Source: Streptomyces werraensis (lineage in GTDB: Bacteria > Actinomycetota > Actinomycetes > Streptomycetales > Streptomycetaceae). Taken from it: 64,000 bases of DNA. Below, in pieces: positions 16,561 through 24,140 of this stretch; position 1 is the first letter of the stretch, and the number at the start of each line of letters is the position of its first letter. The notes beneath the pieces are model-generated. The model was given only the letters and a program-made list of their open reading frames with translations, was not told the origin of the DNA and did no database searches. The stretch covers positions 310,001 to 374,000 of the forward strand of contig BNBX01000006.1 in NCBI GenBank assembly GCA_014656175.1, given 5' to 3'. The position numbers and the translations under genes were made by a program.

Positions 16561-17070
16561 TCAGGCGCCCACGGTCCCGTCGATGCCCTCGCGCAGGAAG
16601 TCGGCGTGGCCGTTGTGGCGGGCGTACTCCAGCAGGACGTGCAGCATCACCATCCGCAGCGACACGTCCTCGCCCCACCTCGGCTGGTGCCCGGCCCGGT
16701 CGAGGGAGGACGCCTCCCGCTCGATCCGGCGCGAGTTCTCCACCTCCGCCTCCCACGCCGTGAAGGCCTCCCGCCTGCTCGACGCGTCGGCGTCGTACGC
16801 GGCCTGGAAGTCGACCGTGTCCGACCAGACCATGGGCGCCTCGTTGTCCTGGAACACCCGGCGGAACCAGGCGCGTTCCACCTCGGCCATGTGCCGCACG
16901 AGCCCGAGCAGCGACAGCGTGGACGGCGGCATCGACCGCTGCCGCAGCTCCTCGTCGCTCAGCCCCTCGCACTTCATGGCCAGCGTCGCGCGGTGGTAGT
17001 CGAGGCAGGCGCGCAGCGTTTCGCGCTCGCTGCCGAACAGGGGCGGTCCGACCCGGCTGTCGCTCGTCAC
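16561..17070 (-). CDS. DinB family protein (DUF664)
   Basis: A 169-residue protein; GTG at 17070 behind GAAGGAG. It is a four-helix DinB/YfiT-type metal-binding protein with His residues in RACLDYHRATLAMKCEGLS, SLLGLVRHMAEVERAWFRR and MLHVLLEYARHNGHADFLRE, the usual three-His metal site. Members act as thiol-dependent (bacillithiol/mycothiol) transferases or have unknown roles. It faces the permease end and diverges from the MOSC fusion gene. Confidence 0.9.
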   Translation of the reverse strand: MTSDSRVGPPLFGSERETLRACLDYHRATLAMKCEGLSDEELRQRSMPPSTLSLLGLVRHMAEVERAWFRRVFQDNEAPMVWSDTVDFQAAYDADASSRREAFTAWEAEVENSRRIEREASSLDRAGHQPRWGEDVSLRMVMLHVLLEYARHNGHADFLREGIDGTVGA

Positions 17071-17228
17071 GGCGATGGGCTCCTTCTCGTCGACGGGCGT
17101 ACGAGTATGCCGCCACACGGCGTACGCCCGTACCGCCGGCCCGCGAGCGGGCGGACCGCGCCCGCCTCGTTGATCCCGGCATGAGGGCCTAGCCTTTTCC
17201 GTAGCGACCGCTGCGGAGAGGTGCGGTG

Positions 17229-18998
17229 ATGGCGCGGCTGTTGTCGGTGAACGTCGGCCTGCCCCGGGATGTGCCCTGGCGGGGCGAGACGGTGCACACC
17301 GGGGTCTTCAAGAGCCCGGTGTCCGGCCCGCGCCGCGTCCGGCGCCTCAACATCGAGGGCGACGGGCAGGGGGACCTGCGCGGTCACGGCGGTGAGATGC
17401 GGGCCGTGCTGGTCTACCAGGCCGACTCCTACCGCCACTGGGCCGCACACCTCGGACGGGACGACCTCGTCCACGGCAACTTCGGCGAGAACTTCACCGT
17501 CGACGGGCTCGCCGACGACGAGGTGTGCGTGGGGGACCGCTACCGGATCGGCACGGCGGTCTTCGAGGTCACCCAGCCGCGGGTGACCTGCTACCGCGTG
17601 GGCATGCGCCTGGGCGAGCCCCGCCTGCCCGCCCTGCTGGTCTCGCACGGCCGTCCCGGCTTCTACCTTCGGGTGGTCGACGAGGGCGAGGTGGAAGCGG
17701 GCCAGGAGATCGTCAAGGTCGCCGACGGGCCGGAACGCATGACCGTCGCGGAGATCGACGCCCTGCTCTACCGTCCGCCCCACCCCGCCGACCGTCTCGA
17801 ACGGGCGCTGCGGGTGGACGCCCTCAGCCCGGGCTGGCAGGCGTCGTTCCGCGCCCTGCTCGACCAGGCGCGCGGCGGCGGGGCCGCCGGCAATGCGGGA
17901 CTCAGCCCGGTGTCGGTCACCCGTCCGGCGTGGGACGGCTTCCGGCCCCTGCGTGTCGAACGCGTCGTCGACGAGACGCCGGACGTCCGTTCCCTCTGGC
18001 TCACCGCTCCCGACGGGACACCGCTGCCCGCCGCGCGCCCGGGCCAGTACCTCACCGTGCGGACCCGGCAGCCGGACGACACACCGGGGACGGTGCGGTC
18101 CTACTCCCTGTCCGGTCCGCCCGGCGCCCCCGGCTACCGGATCAGCGTGAAACGGGAGGAGCACGGGCGGGCCAGCACGTGGCTGCACACCGGCGTGCGG
18201 GCCGGCGACGACCTCCAGGCGGCGGCTCCCCGGGGTGCGTTCGTCCTGCAGGACCTGCGGGAGGACACCCGTCCGGTGCTGCTCGTCTCCGCCGGGGTCG
18301 GCGTCACCCCGCTCCTCGCCATGCTGTACGCCCTCGCCGACGACGCCGACGTCCCGCGACGTCGGGTCTGGTGGCTGCACGCGACGCGGAACGCGCGTAC
18401 CCACGCCTTCGACAGCGAGGTCCGCGGGCTGCTGTCCCGGCTCCCCGACGCCCGGCTCCGCGTGTTCTACAGCAGGCCCGAGCCCGGGGACCCCCGCCAC
18501 GCCGGGACCGCATCCGGCCGGCTGACCGCCGACGCCGTGGCGGAACTCGGTCTTCCCCGTGACGCCCAGGCGTATGTGTGCGGACCGGACCACTTCATGC
18601 GGAGCGTCACCGATGCCCTGCAGCACCACGGCATCGACCCCCTCCACATCCACACGGAGATCTTCGGGGCCACCCCCGGCTCCACACCGGGCATCGCGGC
18701 CAGGGCGCGCCCCCGTCCGCATTCCCTGCCGTTCTCGGGCCCGGGCCCCCGGGTCGAGTTCGCGCGCAGTCAGGTGAGCGCGACGTGGAACGGCGACCAC
18801 GACAGCCTCCTCGAGCTGGCCGAGGCCTGCGACGTGCCGACGAGGTGGTCCTGCCGCACGGGGGTGTGCCGCACCTGCGAGACGGCGCTGATGTCCGGCG
18901 CGGTCGACTACACCACGGAGCCGGTGGAGCAGCCCCCGCCGAGCTCGGCCCTCATCTGCTGCTCGCGGCCCGACGGGGACGTCATCCTCGACCTCTGA
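17229..18998 (+). CDS. MOSC domain fused to ferredoxin-reductase-type FAD/NAD module and 2Fe-2S ferredoxin
   Basis: A 589-residue fusion; ATG at 17229 behind GGAGAGG. Residues ~1-215 are a YiiM-like MOSC domain (RRLNIEGDGQGDLRGHGGEM, HGNFGENFTVDGL, and TQPRVTCYRVG with the conserved Cys). Residues ~235-475 are a FAD-binding and NAD-binding oxidoreductase unit (RSYSLSGPPG, GVGVTPLLAMLYAL, YVCGPDHFM). The C-terminus is a plant-type 2Fe-2S domain with CRTGVCRTCETAL and a last Cys pair in ICCSRPDGD. MOSC domains handle molybdenum cofactor or sulfur. The layout resembles E. coli YiiM joined to a vanillate-demethylase-type reductase, so electrons from NAD(P)H could reduce N-hydroxylated or S/N-oxide substrates. 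A single gene; regulation not seen. Confidence 0.92.
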   Translation: MARLLSVNVGLPRDVPWRGETVHTGVFKSPVSGPRRVRRLNIEGDGQGDLRGHGGEMRAVLVYQADSYRHWAAHLGRDDLVHGNFGENFTVDGLADDEVCVGDRYRIGTAVFEVTQPRVTCYRVGMRLGEPRLPALLVSHGRPGFYLRVVDEGEVEAGQEIVKVADGPERMTVAEIDALLYRPPHPADRLERALRVDALSPGWQASFRALLDQARGGGAAGNAGLSPVSVTRPAWDGFRPLRVERVVDETPDVRSLWLTAPDGTPLPAARPGQYLTVRTRQPDDTPGTVRSYSLSGPPGAPGYRISVKREEHGRASTWLHTGVRAGDDLQAAAPRGAFVLQDLREDTRPVLLVSAGVGVTPLLAMLYALADDADVPRRRVWWLHATRNARTHAFDSEVRGLLSRLPDARLRVFYSRPEPGDPRHAGTASGRLTADAVAELGLPRDAQAYVCGPDHFMRSVTDALQHHGIDPLHIHTEIFGATPGSTPGIAARARPRPHSLPFSGPGPRVEFARSQVSATWNGDHDSLLELAEACDVPTRWSCRTGVCRTCETALMSGAVDYTTEPVEQPPPSSALICCSRPDGDVILDL

Positions 18999-19120
18999 GA
19001 CGCGTCGTCGGCCCGGTGCCCCGCGGCCGCCCCGCCGCCCGCTGCGGAGAACCCGTTTTCGGCCGTTTCCGGCGAGCCCACCCCCGATCACTCCGTTCAC
19101 GGGCCGACCGCGCCCTATGC

Positions 19121-19138
19121 TTCTACGCGTCTGTAGAA
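19121..19138. promoter_or_regulatory. BlaI-type operator dyad upstream of spo0M
   Basis: Perfect inverted repeat TTCTAC-GCGTCT-GTAGAA ending 59 nt before the spo0M start codon. The same dyad occurs at 20233-20250 and, with one mismatch per arm end, at 22314-22331. The CTACA/TGTAG core resembles known BlaI/MecI operators, and a BlaI gene lies in the cluster. Confidence 0.75.
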
Positions 19139-19197
19139 CATGTCGTCGGGTGACGGGCCTGACGCACGCACGTACGCACAAAGGAGTGGACGCCGTC

Positions 19198-20178
19198 ATG
19201 GTGTTCAAACGACTGCTCGGATCCCTCGGCGTGGGCGGCCCCACGGTCGACACGGTCCTCGACCCGGGTGCCGCCCGGCCCGGTGGCGCTCTGACCGGCC
19301 AGGTCCATCTCGAGGGCGGGCAGGCCGACTTCGACATCGAGCACATCACTCTGGAGCTGGTGGCCCGGGTCGAGGCCGAGCACGCCGAGGGGGAGAGCGA
19401 GGGTGTCGTCACCTTCGAACGGTTCACCGTCGGCGGCGGTTTCCGCCTCGCCGCGGGACAGCGGCAGAGCGTCCCCTTCACGGTGACGCTGCCGTGGGAG
19501 ACGCCGGTCACCGAACTGCACGGCCAGCACCTCGGCATCGTCCTCGGTGTGCGCACCGAACTCGCGGTGGCCGGAGCCCGGGACAAGGGCGACCTGGACC
19601 AGCTGAGCGTCGCCCCGCTTCCCGTCCAGGAGGCGATCCTCGAGGCGTTCGGGCAACTCGGCTTCGGCTTCAGGTCGGCGGACCTCGAATACGGCCACAT
19701 CGCCGGCACCGGCCAGCGACTGCCCTTCTACCAGGAGATCGAGCTCACCCCGGCACCCCGCTACGCCCACCAGGTCGACGAGATCGAGGTGACCTTCCTG
19801 GCGAACCCGGGCGGCGTCGAGGTGGTCCTGGAGGCCGACAAGCGCGGCGGCCTCTTCTCCGGCGGCCACGACGCGCTGACCCGCTTCACCGTCGGCCACG
19901 ACGACTCCCGTGACTGGAACGCCGAAGTGGACGCGTGGGTCCGCCAGTTGACCGAACGGCACGGTGGTGCTCACGGTCACGGCGGCCCGTACGCCGTGCA
20001 CGACCACCACGGTCACCACGACCACGGCGGCCACCACCGGAGCGGCCCCGGTATGGGTACCGCCGTCGCGGCGGGTGCCGCGGGCCTTGCCGTCGGTGTC
20101 GCCGGCGGCATGATCGCGGCCGAAGTCGTCGACGAGGTCGGCGACTTCTTCGAAGGGGACGAGGAGGACGAGGGCTGA
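19198..20178 (+). CDS. spo0M: Spo0M-like sporulation-control protein (arrestin-like fold)
   Basis: A 326-residue protein; ATG at 19198 behind AAGGAGTGG. Residues ~1-240 match Spo0M: MVFKRLLGSLGVGGPTVDTV, then repeated beta-sandwich strands (GGALTGQVHLEGGQADFDI, RLAAGQRQSVPFTVTLPWE, GQRLPFYQEIELTPAP). A His-rich stretch (HDHHGHHDHGGHH) follows that could bind metal, then a Gly/Ala segment AAGAAGLAVGVAGGMIAAEV that could enter a membrane, and an acidic tail. In Bacillus, Spo0M affects cell morphology and sporulation. Here a BlaI-type dyad lies in the leader, so it is probably derepressed together with terB and terD. Confidence 0.9.
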   Translation: MVFKRLLGSLGVGGPTVDTVLDPGAARPGGALTGQVHLEGGQADFDIEHITLELVARVEAEHAEGESEGVVTFERFTVGGGFRLAAGQRQSVPFTVTLPWETPVTELHGQHLGIVLGVRTELAVAGARDKGDLDQLSVAPLPVQEAILEAFGQLGFGFRSADLEYGHIAGTGQRLPFYQEIELTPAPRYAHQVDEIEVTFLANPGGVEVVLEADKRGGLFSGGHDALTRFTVGHDDSRDWNAEVDAWVRQLTERHGGAHGHGGPYAVHDHHGHHDHGGHHRSGPGMGTAVAAGAAGLAVGVAGGMIAAEVVDEVGDFFEGDEEDEG

Positions 20179-20232
20179 TCGAGGCCCTGATCGGGGCCTA
20201 CGGGATCGAGTGATCCGCCCCCTGCTGATAAC

Positions 20233-20250
20233 TTCTACAGTAGTGTAGAA
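20233..20250. promoter_or_regulatory. BlaI-type operator dyad upstream of terB
   Basis: Perfect inverted repeat TTCTAC-AGTAGT-GTAGAA (in fact 7+4+7: TTCTACA/TGTAGAA), ending 62 nt before the terB-like start codon. Same arms and spacing as the site in front of spo0M. Confidence 0.78.
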
Positions 20251-20254
20251 ACAC

Positions 20255-20291
20255 CGGGAGCCCGGACGACCCCCTTCCGTCCGGGCTCCCG
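20255..20291. terminator. GC-rich hairpin between operator and terB start
   Basis: Inverted repeat CGGGAGCCCGGACG / CGTCCGGGCTCCCG with a 9-nt loop. It may end the spo0M transcript, but it lies downstream of the operator, so a transcript starting near that operator would carry the hairpin in its terB leader. Confidence 0.65.
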
Positions 20292-20312
20292 CCCGACACG
20301 TACGGAGCTTCC

Positions 20313-20768
20313 ATGGCCCTGTGGGACCGCCTCAAGGAGTCCGCATCGTCGATGCAGACCCAGCTCATGGCGAAGAAGAACGACCTGAAGAGCGGCGCCT
20401 TCCGGGACGCGAGCATGGCGATGTGCGCGCTCGTCGCCGCCGCCGACGGCACCGTCGACCCGTCGGAGCGCCGACGGGTCGCCCAGCTCATCGCCACCAA
20501 CGAGGTGCTGCAGAACTTCCCCGCCGACGACCTGCGCCGCCGCTTCGAGGACAACCTGAACAAGCTCACCACCGACTTCGCCTTCGGCAAGGTGAGCGTC
20601 ATCCAGGAGATCGCCAAGGCGAAGAAGAAGCCCGCGGAGGCGCGGGCCGTGATCCAGATCGGCATCGTCATCGGTGGCGCCGACGGCGACTTCGACAAGG
20701 ACGAGCAGGCCGTGGTCCGCGAGGCGTGCTACGCGCTGGACCTGCCGCCCCACGAGTTCGACCTCTGA
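20313..20768 (+). CDS. TerB family tellurite-resistance/stress protein
   Basis: A 151-residue all-helical protein; ATG at 20313 behind CGGAG. It has the TerB signatures: an acidic metal-binding turn AAADGTVDPSERRRVAQLI and a second one GGADGDFDKDEQAVVREACY near the C-terminus. TerB is a cytoplasmic acidic metal-binding protein that associates with TerC and TerD in membrane-linked stress complexes. A BlaI-type dyad lies in its leader, and a TerD gene is 1.6 kb downstream. Confidence 0.92.
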   Translation: MALWDRLKESASSMQTQLMAKKNDLKSGAFRDASMAMCALVAAADGTVDPSERRRVAQLIATNEVLQNFPADDLRRRFEDNLNKLTTDFAFGKVSVIQEIAKAKKKPAEARAVIQIGIVIGGADGDFDKDEQAVVREACYALDLPPHEFDL

Positions 20769-20780
20769 CCGACCGTGACG

Positions 20781-20819
20781 CGCGGAGGGCCGGCACCGTC
20801 ACGGTGCCGGCCCTCCGCG
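20781..20819. terminator. Bidirectional hairpin terminator
   Basis: Near-perfect inverted repeat CGCGGAGGGCCGGCACCG / CGGTGCCGGCCCTCCGCG between the convergent terB-like gene and the M56 peptidase gene. Confidence 0.85.
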
Positions 20820-20837
20820 TATGTCACACGCGCACCG

Positions 20838-21779
20838 TCACAACGGCGTCGCCGCGTGCAGGATGAGCACCATCGTCACCGCGGAGTTCGCGGACGACAT
20901 GGCCGACACGACGGCCCCCGTGGCCGCACCCCACGCCGCGACACCCACCGCCGTGAACAGCGACGGCCACGTACGCACCGCCGGCGCGGGCCCGAGCAGC
21001 GCGGCCACCCGGCGCGGCACCGGGCCCGCCGCGGCCAGACCCGCCAGACCGGCCGGCGTGGCGGCCGGGGCTCGCGACACCAGCGCCGCCTTGCCGATCG
21101 CACGCGCCACCGTACGGCGGCTGCCGATCGTCTGAGCCGCGTCCTCGTCCGCCCACCGCTCCGTCGTGTACGACACCGCCGTACGCAGCGGACGCAGGAA
21201 CGGATTGGCCTGTGCGGCCAGCCGGACCGCGAGCAGGAAGCGGTGGTGACGGGCGGACAGGTGTGCCCGTTCATGGGCGAACAGCGCACGCCGCTCGGCC
21301 GGTTCCAGACACTCCAGCAGCCCCGTCGTGACCACCACACGGTCCCGCCGGCCGCCGCCCGGCAGCGCGTACGCGTACGGCGCTCCGTCCGGCAGGACGG
21401 CCACTTCCGTGTCCCGCAGCCCCGCCAGCGCCCGATGGGCCCGCCGGCGCACCCGCACATGCCGCCACCACGTCCGGCCGCACACCACCAGCACGGCGAA
21501 CAGCGCCGGGATCGCCGCCTTGCCCGCCACCTCGTCGTACGGCACCGCCGCCCGCACCTCCGGGTCCGACCAGCCGTCGGGCAGCGGATTGCCGGGCAGC
21601 TGGGCCGTGCCCACCACCATCACCAGGGCGAGGCAGAGCGTGCTGCACGCCGCCATCACCGCGGCCACCCCGGTGAGCAGCCGCGTGGCGGTGCGCGGAT
21701 GCAGATGCTGCTCGGCCAGGCGCGCGATCGGCCACGCCGTCAGCGGCAGCACCAGCGGCAGGAAGACGAAGACGCCCAT
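20838..21779 (-). CDS. M56 family metallopeptidase (BlaR1-like, no penicillin-binding sensor)
   Basis: A 313-residue membrane protease. The zinc motif HERAH (residues 169-173, HExxH) follows ECLEPAERRALFA, and a third-ligand region lies at ERWADEDAA, typical of M56. About three hydrophobic segments precede the catalytic domain and one or two follow it (SLFTAVGVAAWGAATGAVVSAM). The C-terminal extracellular penicillin-binding sensor of BlaR1/MecR1 is missing, so the signal is unknown. It starts 6 nt after the BlaI gene and by family logic should inactivate BlaI when stimulated. Confidence 0.92.
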   Translation of the reverse strand: MGVFVFLPLVLPLTAWPIARLAEQHLHPRTATRLLTGVAAVMAACSTLCLALVMVVGTAQLPGNPLPDGWSDPEVRAAVPYDEVAGKAAIPALFAVLVVCGRTWWRHVRVRRRAHRALAGLRDTEVAVLPDGAPYAYALPGGGRRDRVVVTTGLLECLEPAERRALFAHERAHLSARHHRFLLAVRLAAQANPFLRPLRTAVSYTTERWADEDAAQTIGSRRTVARAIGKAALVSRAPAATPAGLAGLAAAGPVPRRVAALLGPAPAVRTWPSLFTAVGVAAWGAATGAVVSAMSSANSAVTMVLILHAATPL

Positions 21780-21785
21780 GAGGCT

Positions 21786-22175
21786 TCAGTCTTCCCCGTC
21801 GTGCCCCGCGGGACGCAGCAGCTCCCGCAGCAGCCGCTCGTCGTCCGGCCCGAGGCCGGTCACGAAGCTGGCCAGCACGGCCTCACGGTCGCTCTCGGAG
21901 TCCAGCACCTTGCGCATCCGCCGGGCGGCCAGCCCCGCCTGGTCCAGCGCGCACGTCCAGGCGAACGACCGCCCGGCCCGCTCCCGCGTGACGGCGCCCT
22001 TGGCCAGCAGCCGGGTCAGGATGGTGATCACGGTCGTGTACGCGAGGTCGCCGCCCAGGCGCTCCTGCACCCAGCCGGCGGTCGCCGGGCCGTCGGCCTC
22101 CCGCAGCGCCGACAGGACCAGAGCCTCCAGCTCACCCTGCCCCCGCCGCCGGGGACGCTGCCGCTGCTCGCCCAC
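21786..22175 (-). CDS. BlaI/MecI/CopY family transcriptional repressor
   Basis: A 129-residue winged-helix repressor; GTG at 22175 behind GGAGGGAGACAGGAC. The frame is open further upstream only because it is antisense to terD. Motifs: GELEALVLSALREADGPATA, then the recognition region DLAYTTVITILTRLLAKGAV, a wing (TRERAGRSFAWTC), and a dimerisation helix AARRMRKVLDSESDREAVLAS. BlaI proteins bind TACA/TGTA dyads as dimers and are removed by proteolysis. It forms an operon with the M56 protease and diverges from terD, with a matching dyad between. Confidence 0.93.
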   Translation of the reverse strand: MGEQRQRPRRRGQGELEALVLSALREADGPATAGWVQERLGGDLAYTTVITILTRLLAKGAVTRERAGRSFAWTCALDQAGLAARRMRKVLDSESDREAVLASFVTGLGPDDERLLRELLRPAGHDGED

Positions 22176-22313
22176 GTCCTGTCTCCCTCCAGCCGCCGTG
22201 CGTTCGCCGCGCGGACATCGTATAGACGCCCGCGGTCCGACCGGCCGTGCGCCCCGCTCGAGCGCGCCGGCGCCGTGGTCCGGAACGTACGGTCCCATGC
22301 CCTGCCGCATGAT

Positions 22314-22331
22314 CTCTACAGTGATGTAGAT
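22314..22331. promoter_or_regulatory. BlaI-type operator dyad between blaI and terD
   Basis: CTCTAC-AGTGAT-GTAGAT: five-base arms TCTAC/GTAGA at the same 6-nt spacing as the two other sites, ending 57 nt before the terD start. As the intergenic region is shared with the BlaI operon, it could serve both terD control and autoregulation. Confidence 0.72.
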
Positions 22332-22388
22332 TCGTAGCTCCGGACCCGAGCCGCGGGCCCGACCGCACCCGCCGAGAAGGAGCACACC

Positions 22389-22964
22389 GTGGGAGTTTCC
22401 CTGTCCAAGGGCGGCAACGTCTCGCTCAGCAAGGAGGCGCCGGGTCTGACTGCCGTCCTGGTCGGCCTCGGCTGGGACGTCCGTACGACCACCGGCACCG
22501 ACTACGACCTCGACGCGTCCGCCCTGCTCCTCGACGCCTCCGGCAAGGTGCTGTCGGACCAGCACTTCGTCTTCTACAACAACCTGCGCAGCCCCGACGG
22601 TTCGGTGGAGCACACCGGCGACAACCTCACCGGTGAGGGCGAGGGCGACGACGAGAGCGTCAAGGTGAACCTCGCGGCCGTGCCCGCCGAGGTCGACCGG
22701 ATCGTGTTCCCCGTCTCGATCCACGACGCGGAGAACCGGGGCCAGAGCTTCGGGCAGGTCCGTAACGCCTTCATCCGGATCGTCAACCAGAACGGCGGCG
22801 CGGAGATCGCCCGCTACGACCTTTCCGAGGACGCCTCCACCGAGACCGCGATGGTCTTCGGCGAGCTGTACCGTCACGGCGCCGAATGGAAGTTCCGCGC
22901 CGTCGGACAGGGTTACGCTTCCGGCCTGGCCGGGATCGCGGCCGATTTCGGCGTGAACGTCTGA
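22389..22964 (+). CDS. terD: TerD family protein
   Basis: A 191-residue TerD-domain protein of standard length; GTG at 22389 behind GAGAAGGAG. Signatures: MGVSLSKGGNVSLSKEAPGL, LVGLGWDVRTTTGTDYDLDA, the acidic calcium-binding stretch with DGSVEHTGDNLTGEGEGDDE, and FGQVRNAFIRIVNQNGG. TerD proteins bind calcium and act in tellurite/oxidative and envelope stress; in Streptomyces several paralogues affect differentiation. A BlaI-type dyad precedes it, and a TatA-like gene follows after 30 nt. Confidence 0.95.
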   Translation: MGVSLSKGGNVSLSKEAPGLTAVLVGLGWDVRTTTGTDYDLDASALLLDASGKVLSDQHFVFYNNLRSPDGSVEHTGDNLTGEGEGDDESVKVNLAAVPAEVDRIVFPVSIHDAENRGQSFGQVRNAFIRIVNQNGGAEIARYDLSEDASTETAMVFGELYRHGAEWKFRAVGQGYASGLAGIAADFGVNV

Positions 22965-22994
22965 CCCGGAGAGACAGAGGGAGAGCGGAAGACC

Positions 22995-23234
22995 ATGTTC
23001 GGACTGAGCGAACTGGCCATCATCCTCATCGTCGTCATCGCGATCGTGCTGGCCAGGAAGGGCCCGGAACTGGCGCGCAACGCGGGCAAGTCCGCCCGCA
23101 TCCTCAAGGCCGAGGCGCGCGCCATGAAGGAAGCGGAGGAACAGCGGGCGACGGACACGCCTCCGCGGGTCATCCCGGGCGAGACGATTCCGAACCGCGC
23201 GGAGCACCCGCCGACGGACGGTACGCGCGCGTAG
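22995..23234 (+). CDS. TatA-like twin-arginine translocase subunit
   Basis: A 79-residue protein with TatA layout: MFGLSELAIILIVVIAIVLA as the single N-terminal membrane helix, a hinge KGPELA, and an amphipathic helix RNAGKSARILKAEARAMKEA, followed by a short polar tail. The usual FG of the hinge is replaced by RKGPEL. A main tatA normally sits elsewhere with tatC; this looks like a paralogue. The 30-nt spacing to terD suggests co-transcription and links it to the stress module. Confidence 0.85.
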   Translation: MFGLSELAIILIVVIAIVLARKGPELARNAGKSARILKAEARAMKEAEEQRATDTPPRVIPGETIPNRAEHPPTDGTRA

Positions 23235-23591
23235 CCCGCGAGGAGGGACGGCTGCCGGGACCCACCAGAGGGCGATCAGCCCGGCAGCCGTCGCCCCGAA
23301 CCCGCAACCGCCGACGCACAACGCCCGCAGGCGCTGCACCGACCGCTCAGCAGCTCACGCTGGTGGAAGCGGGACGCCTTCGCGGCGGGCTTCCTGACGG
23401 GACTGGGGAGCATCGGGGGTGTGGCTGAACAGGGCTCGTGTGCAACGCAGGTACGGCGTGGGCGTCCCGCGATTCACGTACCGCTCCGCCACGGCACCAT
23501 GGATCCCGTCCCAGGACTACGACGGCTTCGCCTTCATCGCCCGTTCCACCTGCTCACGTGTCCTCCCCGGCACGCGATTGCCGACTGCTCC
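23235..23591. other. Intergenic stretch with a hairpin and decayed coding-like sequence
   Basis: A terminator-like inverted repeat (GACGGCTGCCGGG / CCCGGCAGCCGTC, 23247-23293, with a 20-nt loop) follows the TatA-like gene. After it, short frames look coding in pieces: WWKRDAFAAGFLTGLGSIGG around 23361-23420 and QDYDGFAFIARSTC around 23512-23555 in another frame, with no continuous gene. I take this as worn-down sequence. Confidence 0.4.
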
Positions 23592-24140
23592 TCAAGGCCA
23601 CAGGTCGAGTACGGCGTCCAAGGCCATGTGCCACATCGGATCCGCGCCGGTCCCGAAGGCGGCGGCGAGTGCGTAGCCCACGGCCGCGTCATACGGCTCC
23701 GCAGAAGAAGCAGCACCGCTCTCCCACTCGACCGACACCTTCCCGTCGCCGGTCGAGGTGAAGACGCCGAGCCGCCGCTTGTCCCGTAGCAGGCGGCTGG
23801 TGTCGTCGGAGTTCGGCACCAGCACATATCGGCATTCCCGGGTCGCCGAGACGACCTCCACCCGATACGACCTGCGGGACAGGAACCCCTTCGCGGGCCG
23901 GAGCGCTTCCTCGACGCCGTCGACGAGCAGGGTGAGCCGGTCGGGATCGCGCGTGCCGATCGGCACATGCGTCTCTACACCGGTGTCCGGGCTGCGGCGG
24001 ATCTCGACCGTCGGCAGTCCGCCACCGCTCACGCGCAGCGTGCCGCCCTCATGGTCGAGTTGGATCTCCACCGCACCGAACAGTGGATCCTCGACGGGCG
24101 CGTGCACGGTCGAATCCACGGAATTCTCTTGGCTCCTCAC
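23592..24140 (-). CDS. Hypothetical protein (182 aa)
   Basis: GTG start overlapping the stop of the preceding kinase-like pseudogene by 4 nt (GTGA). The product is soluble, beta-rich by eye (AVEIQLDHEGGTLRVSGGGL, VEIRRSPDTGVETHVPIG, SYRVEVVSATRECRYVLV) and ends in a helical tail WHMALDAVLDLWP. I do not recognise a family. It is the last gene of an operon starting with LD-carboxypeptidase, and its former partner was probably the broken kinase-like gene. Confidence 0.75.
   Translation of the reverse strand: MRSQENSVDSTVHAPVEDPLFGAVEIQLDHEGGTLRVSGGGLPTVEIRRSPDTGVETHVPIGTRDPDRLTLLVDGVEEALRPAKGFLSRRSYRVEVVSATRECRYVLVPNSDDTSRLLRDKRRLGVFTSTGDGKVSVEWESGAASSAEPYDAAVGYALAAAFGTGADPMWHMALDAVLDLWP

Noticed and set aside
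22176..23339. Extension of the BlaI frame upstream
   Set aside because: Antisense to terD and the TatA-like gene; the GTG at 22175 has a strong ribosome site and matches BlaI N-termini.
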